Assembly (NCBI GenBank): GCA_036395755.1
Contig: DASWCZ010000042.1
Span: 1-64,000, forward strand
Direction: 5' to 3'
DNA: 64,000 nt
Source: Gp7-AA6 sp036395755
GTDB lineage: Bacteria; Acidobacteriota; Thermoanaerobaculia; UBA5066; Gp7-AA6
Under the pieces are notes generated by a model. It ran no database searches and was not told where the DNA came from. It worked only from the letters and a program-made list of their open reading frames with translations. The position numbers were made by a program, and so were the translations under genes. Below are positions 58,640 through 64,000 of the stretch, piece by piece; positions within the stretch are counted from its first letter, which is position 1; each line of letters begins with the position of its first letter.

Positions 58640-59632
58640 TTGATCCGCCGCTTTCGGGTCGGCGTCCCGTCCGAAGGCACCCGTCTCGACCTCTTCCTCG
58701 CATCGGCCTGCTCCGATCTTTCGCGCTCGCGGATTCAGAAGCTGATCGAGGAGGGAGCGGTCCGGCTTTCCGGATCTTCCGTCCGGCGCTCCCACGTCGT
58801 CCGGGCCGGCGACGAGATCGAGGTGGAGGTCCCGGAGCCCCGCCCGACCGCGATCGAGCCGGAAGAGATCTCGCTGTCGATCCTCTACGAGGACGAGCAC
58901 ATCCTGGCGGTCGACAAGCCGCCGGGTCTCGTCGTTCACCCCTCTCCCGGGCACGACTCCGGTACCCTCGTGAACGCTCTCCTCCACCACGTGCGCGATC
59001 TGTCGGGCATCGGTGGAGAGCTCCGACCGGGAATCGTCCACCGGCTCGATAGAGACACGACGGGCGTCCTCCTCATCGCGAAGACGGACCGCGCGCACGC
59101 GTCGCTCTCGAGGCAGATGAAGAAGCGCGCGCTGCGCAAGGAGTACCTCGCCCTGGTCGGCGGATTCCCCCGCGTTCGCAAGGGCGAGATCTCTCTCCCG
59201 GTCGGCCGCGACCCTCGCGACCGCAAGAAGATGCGGGCTTTTCGAAACACGGAAACGCCTCCGCCCGGCGCGCGCGAGGCGCGCACGCTGTACGAGATCG
59301 AGCGGGAGTGGCCCGATCTCGGGATCGCGCTCCTGCGTTGCCGGCTCGTCACCGGCCGGACGCACCAGATCCGCGTGCACCTGGCGGCGACCGGCCTCCC
59401 GGTCGTCGGTGATCCCGTTTACGGCCGGCCGCGCTTCGACCGGGTCCGGGACGCGGAGCTTCGACGAACGCTCGCGGCCTTTCCGAGGCAGGCCCTCCAC
59501 GCCGAACGGATCGGTCTGCGACATCCCGCGACGAACGAAGAGATGGAGATCGTGGCTCCCCTGCCCGGAGACTTTGGCCGGCTCCTCGGGGCACTCGACG
59601 CAACCCGAGGTGCCGGCCGAAAACCTCTCTAG
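58640..59632 (+). CDS. RluA/RluD-family 23S rRNA pseudouridine synthase
   Basis: 330 residues from TTG 58640. N-terminal S4 domain (RLDLFLASACSDLSRSRIQKLIEEGAV) and catalytic domain with the Asp of GIVHRLDRDTTG near 138, AVDKPPGLVVHP and VTGRTHQIRVHLA. It is most like RluD, which modifies helix 69 of 23S rRNA. One base after lgt. Confidence 0.92.
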   Translation: MIRRFRVGVPSEGTRLDLFLASACSDLSRSRIQKLIEEGAVRLSGSSVRRSHVVRAGDEIEVEVPEPRPTAIEPEEISLSILYEDEHILAVDKPPGLVVHPSPGHDSGTLVNALLHHVRDLSGIGGELRPGIVHRLDRDTTGVLLIAKTDRAHASLSRQMKKRALRKEYLALVGGFPRVRKGEISLPVGRDPRDRKKMRAFRNTETPPPGAREARTLYEIEREWPDLGIALLRCRLVTGRTHQIRVHLAATGLPVVGDPVYGRPRFDRVRDAELRRTLAAFPRQALHAERIGLRHPATNEEMEIVAPLPGDFGRLLGALDATRGAGRKPL

Positions 59633-59659
59633 CCCTCCGACCGGTATCCGCTCCGGCTG

Positions 59660-61117
59660 TTACCGGTCGTCGCCATCGCGTCCTTCCGACGCCGGCACCG
59701 AGGGGCTGACGCGCACCTGGAATCCGGTCAGGACCCAGCCCCGCTGGCTCGGCGCGAACCGGGGGGCGAGCAGCGAGTCGTTGATCTCGCGGGTGATCGC
59801 GACGCGGTTGAACGCCGTGGCCGGAATGAACAGCCGCGTGTTGTCGGCAAACCCGTCCGACCCCTCGTCGACGTCTCCTTCCGCCGCGGAAATGACCCCG
59901 TCCCCGTTCTGGTCGACCCGGGCGACTTCTGCCGTATAGGCTTTGAACAAGCGTTGGGTCAGATTCTTCATCCCTGGCTCGAACGAAACAGGGCGCGCAT
60001 AGACGTCCAGAAAAACCTCGTTTGCCAGCCCGCTCGGGATGAACCGCTGACGGAATTCGCGCTGGGAGTCGATCTCGGCATCGAAAAGATCGGGGTCACG
60101 CGGCCGATTGGGGTTGTCCCCGTAAACCGAGGCCTTGTTCTTCTTGCCTTCCGGACCCGAGCCCGGAACGATGGAAGGACAAAGCGAGTCCGACCCCCCG
60201 CCCAGGTTGGGGAACCCGCCTCCGGTGAAGGGCAGCTCGTACAGAGGGTGAACCCAGTTGGTCGTGTAGTTGAACTCCCAGTAGGAGTGAACGTCGGTCT
60301 GCTGCATCGCGTTATACGCACCGAGACTCAACTGAACCGGGACGACGTTCGACTGCCTGTCCGGGAAGTGATCGGTGTCGCTGGGAAAGTGGACCGCGAG
60401 ACCGTCCACCGTGAAGATGTTACCCGGGACGTTATTGCCTGCGCCCATGGCCCTCAGTTGGGCCGCATCGGCCGCCGTGATCGTGCCGAACTGGGCGTGG
60501 CCGTCGGGGCGGGGCCGGGCAACGGTCGGGACGACCACGTCGTGGATCATCCATCCCTCGTACCACCCGCTCTCGTTGTTGATGACGAAGAGTCCCGAGA
60601 TATCGGTGAACATGTCGATGAATGCCCGCACGTCGCCGGGGTCGGTGGGCAAGCCCGGCTTTGGTTCGAGCACCACGCGGATGGCGCCGATCGTGGGGAG
60701 GCCACAGTTGGAGCCCGTGGCGGTGAGCATGGCGGTGTCGTTGACGCCCGGGATTCTGGTGGTGAAGACGTTCGGCTCGAATCCGTGCGTGTCCAGCAGG
60801 TAGTACTGAAAAAATTGGCTCGGGCTATCCGCCTCCGCGTACACCTGCATTGGAAGATAGGTATGCGGCCGCCCCCCGATTCGAACGAGCAGGTTCTTCA
60901 GGTCGAGCGGAAGCGAAGCAATGTCGCCGCGGCTGGCGACGGTCGCCTCATCCTGCGCGGCAAGCGGGTTCGCGTGGCACGGCGCGGGCGGCTGCTCTGC
61001 AGTGACTCGATCGCTTCCGAGCAGCAGTGAGAGGGCTATCGCCCCGAGCAGGAACAAGGCCTTCACGGGAATGTGCTGAGCGTTTCTCGATGCATACAGA
61101 ACGTCGATTCGTTTCAT
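59660..61117 (-). CDS. Secreted protein with EF-hand-like calcium site
   Basis: 485 residues. Signal peptide (VKALFLLGAIALSLLLG). The body is beta-rich (YLPMQVYAEADSPSQFFQYYLLDT; GWMIHDVVVPTVARP). An EF-hand-like loop DQNGDGVISAAEGD lies near residue 403. I do not recognise the family. It begins at ATG 61117 after a 228-base gap with no other gene. Confidence 0.72.
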   Translation of the reverse strand: MKRIDVLYASRNAQHIPVKALFLLGAIALSLLLGSDRVTAEQPPAPCHANPLAAQDEATVASRGDIASLPLDLKNLLVRIGGRPHTYLPMQVYAEADSPSQFFQYYLLDTHGFEPNVFTTRIPGVNDTAMLTATGSNCGLPTIGAIRVVLEPKPGLPTDPGDVRAFIDMFTDISGLFVINNESGWYEGWMIHDVVVPTVARPRPDGHAQFGTITAADAAQLRAMGAGNNVPGNIFTVDGLAVHFPSDTDHFPDRQSNVVPVQLSLGAYNAMQQTDVHSYWEFNYTTNWVHPLYELPFTGGGFPNLGGGSDSLCPSIVPGSGPEGKKNKASVYGDNPNRPRDPDLFDAEIDSQREFRQRFIPSGLANEVFLDVYARPVSFEPGMKNLTQRLFKAYTAEVARVDQNGDGVISAAEGDVDEGSDGFADNTRLFIPATAFNRVAITREINDSLLAPRFAPSQRGWVLTGFQVRVSPSVPASEGRDGDDR

Positions 61118-61345
61118 GTGCTGACCTCCGTGGAAAAGCAGCGCGGCAACCAGCGCCGTTCTGCTGAAACCGACCGCACGCTAGTCCGCGGAGATCGCGC
61201 GCGGGAGTTGTTAATCGCCTTCTTATCGTTAACGTTGTGTGAGTGAGGCCCGCAACGCCCTTGCAAGCCGTGCGATCGCCTCGCGTTCTTTAGCTTCGAT
61301 TAATGAGCTGCGGGAAAACCGTCGGAGTCCGACGAGTGTGAGAGA

Positions 61346-62776
61346 TCAGCGAGCGGATCGTCGGAAGACGGTGACCGGCTTTCCGTCATCGCGATGAAAG
61401 GTTCCGTCTTCACGCAGGCCGACTCGGGCCAGAGCATCTCGGCTCGACAAATCGAGGTCGGTCGAGTAGAACGCCGCGGCATCGACGCCGTCGACGGCCT
61501 CCATCACCACGGAGGGGTCGAGCGGCCGCGACGGAGGAACGTCCCGGATCCGCGCGCGCGGCAGGTACAGGCGCTCCCCGTAGGCCCACGCCTGCTCGAG
61601 CGCGACCAGGCGCGGCGGTGGATTCCTCTGCGCGAGCGATCGCGCCGCCGCGACGGCCGGCTGCGATTTCCCGCGCAGCAGCAGGACGCTCGCGACCCCG
61701 CCGTAGAACGCAGCCAGCGCGAGGGCGACCGCGGCGATCCGGGGCACTCGCGACCGCAGGCGGTCCCAGCCGAGCGCCGCGGCGATCGCTATGAAGGGAA
61801 TCGCCGCCTGGAGGTAGCGGTACTGCTTATAGCGGAAGAGCGAGAGGAGCACGACGATCGCGCCGATCATCCCGGCCGGCAGTCGCAACCGGCGATCCCG
61901 GACGGCGAGAACGATCAAACTGAGGTGGACCGGGCTCGTCCATCGGAGAACGTTCTTCGCGTAGTGGTACCAGGGTTTGTCGCCCGTCGCCGACGGCGGC
62001 GGAGAGCCCGAGTGCATGATCCGCACGAACTCGGAGAAGCTCGCGAAAGGCCTTCCCCAGGTCCACGCGTCGAAAACACCGAGCAGGACGATCGCGCCGG
62101 CCGCGAAACCGGCGGCGATGGCGCCGATCCGGCGCGCGTCCCGCGACCGGATCCACGCGAACGCCAGGAGCGGAACGAGGAGAACACCCTCGCTGAACCG
62201 GACGGCGCACGCGGTCGCGACCAGGAAGCCGGCGAGGGCGCCGCACGAAGCGGGCCGCCGTCTCGCCGTTGCGAGAAGAATCGCCGCGAGAAAGAGCGCG
62301 GTCGAGATGGGCCGCGGATATGGCGTGCCGCCGTACGCCCATGGCAGCCAGTGGACGGCGTAGAGGAGCGCCGCAGCGAGCGCGACGGTCTCCGACGATC
62401 CGAACGAGCGGGCCACCGCGAACACGAGCGCGATCGCGGCCGTCGAGAAGAGCGCGGTCGGGACCGCCGCGAGGAAGGTCGCGAGATGCGGCGAAACGGG
62501 TCCGAGCCGGGCGGCGGCCCGCAGGATCGGCGCGACGAGGACGACCGGGTGGAAGAGGTTCCGCAGCGACCAGGGCGCGTACTCGAAGCCGGTCGCGCGG
62601 GCGAGCGCGGTCTCGACGACCTCGAGGTCGTCTCCGGTTGCGAAGCCGTCGAAGCGCCAGGCGAACGCCAGCTTCGTCGCGAGGGACAGGGCCGCGAGCC
62701 CCGCCAGAAGCGCTGCCGCCCGGTGTCGGGTCAGGTCTCCACTTGCCACATGCGGGGTCAGGTCTCCACTTGCCAC
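61346..62776 (-). CDS. Polytopic GT-C-like glycosyltransferase
   Basis: About 476 residues with ~10 membrane helices. GDDLEVVETALARATG after helix 1 is the acidic loop expected in GT-C enzymes that use lipid-linked sugar. The start is unclear: codons from GTG 62776 to 62728 lie in two copies of a REP-like unit (MASGDLTPH/VASGDLTRH), so GTG 62749 or another position may be true. The C-terminus ends in a soluble domain (VDAAAFYSTDLDL). Confidence 0.7.
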   Translation of the reverse strand: MASGDLTPHVASGDLTRHRAAALLAGLAALSLATKLAFAWRFDGFATGDDLEVVETALARATGFEYAPWSLRNLFHPVVLVAPILRAAARLGPVSPHLATFLAAVPTALFSTAAIALVFAVARSFGSSETVALAAALLYAVHWLPWAYGGTPYPRPISTALFLAAILLATARRRPASCGALAGFLVATACAVRFSEGVLLVPLLAFAWIRSRDARRIGAIAAGFAAGAIVLLGVFDAWTWGRPFASFSEFVRIMHSGSPPPSATGDKPWYHYAKNVLRWTSPVHLSLIVLAVRDRRLRLPAGMIGAIVVLLSLFRYKQYRYLQAAIPFIAIAAALGWDRLRSRVPRIAAVALALAAFYGGVASVLLLRGKSQPAVAAARSLAQRNPPPRLVALEQAWAYGERLYLPRARIRDVPPSRPLDPSVVMEAVDGVDAAAFYSTDLDLSSRDALARVGLREDGTFHRDDGKPVTVFRRSAR

Positions 62777-62847
62777 TTCGCTTCACGAAGATGGCAAGAA
62801 CAGCTCGTGTCGTTCATAAGGTCGGCGATCCGTGAAGACCTGACCCC
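62728..62847. repeat. REP-like element with two direct and one inverted copy
   Basis: GGGTCAGGTCTCCACTTGCC occurs at 62728-62747 and again at 62755-62774; GACCTGACCCC at 62837-62847 is the inverted end. Between them TTGCCACTTCG and CGAAGATGGCAA form a hairpin. Such GACCTGACCCC-type ends are typical of REP-associated elements; no transposase is adjacent. Confidence 0.7.
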
Positions 62848-62848
62848 A

Positions 62849-64000
62849 CTATGATTTTTTTTTCGAAACGACGACGACCGGGGGGATCTCCTCCTTGCGC
62901 ACGAGCGCGTTGAAGTCCGCCAGGTCCTTGCCGAATACTCCGTCGAGCTCCGCCAGGATCGAGGCGAGCTTGCCCGAGATCTCCTTGTAGTAGGTCCAGG
63001 AGGAGTCCGTCGGCTTCGAATCCGCCGAGGCGACTGCAACCGCGATCCCGATCAGCTGGTGGTCGAGCGCCGGCGGAAAGTTCAGCACGTCCTGGCTCGA
63101 CTTCAGCTCCGGGTTGACGAGCTTCTTCTCGATCGAGGTCAGCTTCTCGGAGAGAGCCTTCCCCTTCTCTTTGAGTGCCGTTCCCTTCCCGAGCTTCTCC
63201 GCGCGGTCGCCGATCGCCTGAACCTGTGCCTTCGCGTCGCGGATCCTCGCGACGGCGTCATGGGCTTCCTCGATCCGGTCGCGGACGTCGGAAAGCAGCC
63301 GGAACTGGCTCTTCAGGTCTTGGTCGGTCGCGGACACGTCGGGATGGCGGCGCACTTCGACCGGCTCCGTGAGCGTCTCTCCCGCGTACTTCAATCGAAC
63401 CTTGTAGGTGCCGGGCGCGACGCGGGGACCCTGGCGCGTTCCCCAGACGACGGCCTTCGGAATGAGCGCGGGCTTCAAGATCCGCATGTCCCAGGTCAGC
63501 CGGTTCAAGCCCGCTTTGGCCTCGATCGGCTTGTCGGCGGTCTCGTCTTGGGCCTCGCCGGCCGCCTCGTCCTTGTCCTTCTCCTTCTTTTCGGTCGTGT
63601 AGGTGCGGATGACCTTTTCGCCGTCGAGGAACTCGATCGTGAGCGGCTCCTTCTCGGCGGGTTTCTCCTTGAGCCAGTAGGAAAGCGCAACGCCGCCCGG
63701 CGGGTTCTTGCCGAGCGCGCCCGCCGGCCCCTCGTCGTCGGAGTCCGATTCCCCCATGCGAACCGTCGGGCGCGGGCGGAAAAGGTGGACGCGCTCACGC
63801 GCGATCTCCGGCCGGAATTCGTGGAGCGGGGTCAGGTCGTCGAGAATCCAGAAGGAGCGACCCTGCGTCGCGACGACGAGATCCTTCTCCTTGGTCGTCA
63901 GATCGGTAATCGGCACGATCGGCAAGTTCAACTGGAAGGGCTGCCACTTCTCGCCGCCGTTGAACGAAACGTAGAGGCCGGTCTCCGTGCCGGCGAAGAG
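62849..64000 (-). CDS. VPS10/BNR-type secreted protein, C-terminal part (5' truncated by window)
   Basis: The frame is open to base 64000 on the minus strand. The visible end reads LFAGTETGLYVSFNGGEKWQ, then LNLPIVPITDL, typical of beta-propeller BNR/VPS10 proteins called glycosyl hydrolases in many Acidobacteriota. A coiled region (DRIEEAHDAVARIRDAKAQVQ) and a C-terminal tail follow. No catalytic residue can be assigned from this part. Its stop lies only 2 bases from the end of the REP-like element. Confidence 0.82.
   Translation of the reverse strand, partial: LFAGTETGLYVSFNGGEKWQPFQLNLPIVPITDLTTKEKDLVVATQGRSFWILDDLTPLHEFRPEIARERVHLFRPRPTVRMGESDSDDEGPAGALGKNPPGGVALSYWLKEKPAEKEPLTIEFLDGEKVIRTYTTEKKEKDKDEAAGEAQDETADKPIEAKAGLNRLTWDMRILKPALIPKAVVWGTRQGPRVAPGTYKVRLKYAGETLTEPVEVRRHPDVSATDQDLKSQFRLLSDVRDRIEEAHDAVARIRDAKAQVQAIGDRAEKLGKGTALKEKGKALSEKLTSIEKKLVNPELKSSQDVLNFPPALDHQLIGIAVAVASADSKPTDSSWTYYKEISGKLASILAELDGVFGKDLADFNALVRKEEIPPVVVVSKKKS

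Noticed and set aside
60375..60803. Open frame antisense to the EF-hand protein
   Set aside because: Codon pattern is a shadow; no ribosome site or family motif.
1..64000. tRNA, rRNA, CRISPR arrays, complete insertion sequences
   Set aside because: No cloverleaf, regular spaced repeat or transposase was seen by eye; only short REP-like elements are present.

Overview
The window is GC-rich bacterial DNA, gene-dense on both strands, in which most neighbouring genes overlap by 4 bases (stop TGA inside an NTGA start). No 16S rRNA or other taxonomic marker is present. The gene set (AroD-AroE fusion ahead of trpEGDCFBA, a split complex I operon ending in rex, VPS10/BNR-type secreted protein, FecR/DUF6600-like protein, RodZ and J-domain/TPR proteins) resembles Acidobacteriota (Thermoanaerobaculia-like). 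That assignment is an inference.

Layout. 1-2006: end of a secreted PKD/Ig-like protein, a Panacea-like small protein and a proline-rich membrane-anchored protein. 6679-1976 (minus strand): glycosyltransferase, polysaccharide deacetylase, FabD-like, FabG-like, acyl carrier protein, hotdog dehydratase, STAS protein and a small unknown; this looks like a compact lipid or glycolipid cluster without a ketosynthase. 6721-19535 (plus strand): a perfect Rex operator followed by nuoA-E-F-G-H-J-K-L-M-N-rex and gdhA; nuoB, C, D and I are missing. 19550-23768: cyclase/formamidase-like gene, zinc-ribbon and polytopic membrane proteins, an esterase-like hydrolase, and a Tat-like small protein with an amidase.

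23940-27443 (minus strand) is a visibly more A/T-rich island. It holds two consecutive modules, each a sigma-70 region-2-only protein followed by a TPR protein. The TPR proteins are clearly related, and this is the best candidate in the window for an undescribed regulatory system. It is flanked by a 466-base structured intergenic stretch.

27910-38850: PBP4-type DacB; an XPD/DinG-like helicase with an N-terminal PD-(D/E)XK-like nuclease domain and a Nudix hydrolase; LOG-family protein; secreted unknown protein; PP2C phosphatase; J-domain/TPR protein; and RodZ between two related helical-repeat proteins. 46810-38847 (minus strand): aroDE-trpE-G-D-C-F-B-A, completely overlapped, with an intrinsic terminator placed directly on the aroDE start, as an attenuator would be. 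cysS and def lie upstream.

49093-59632 (plus strand): FecR/DUF6600 protein with 51-bp repeats and a strong terminator; then small membrane protein, ThiE/TenI, MscS-cNMP channel, AcpS, IleS, LspA, Lgt and RluD. 61117-64000: EF-hand secreted protein, GT-C-like membrane protein whose 5' end lies in a REP-like element, and the C-terminal part of a VPS10/BNR protein cut by the window edge. I saw no tRNA, rRNA, CRISPR array or complete transposase.
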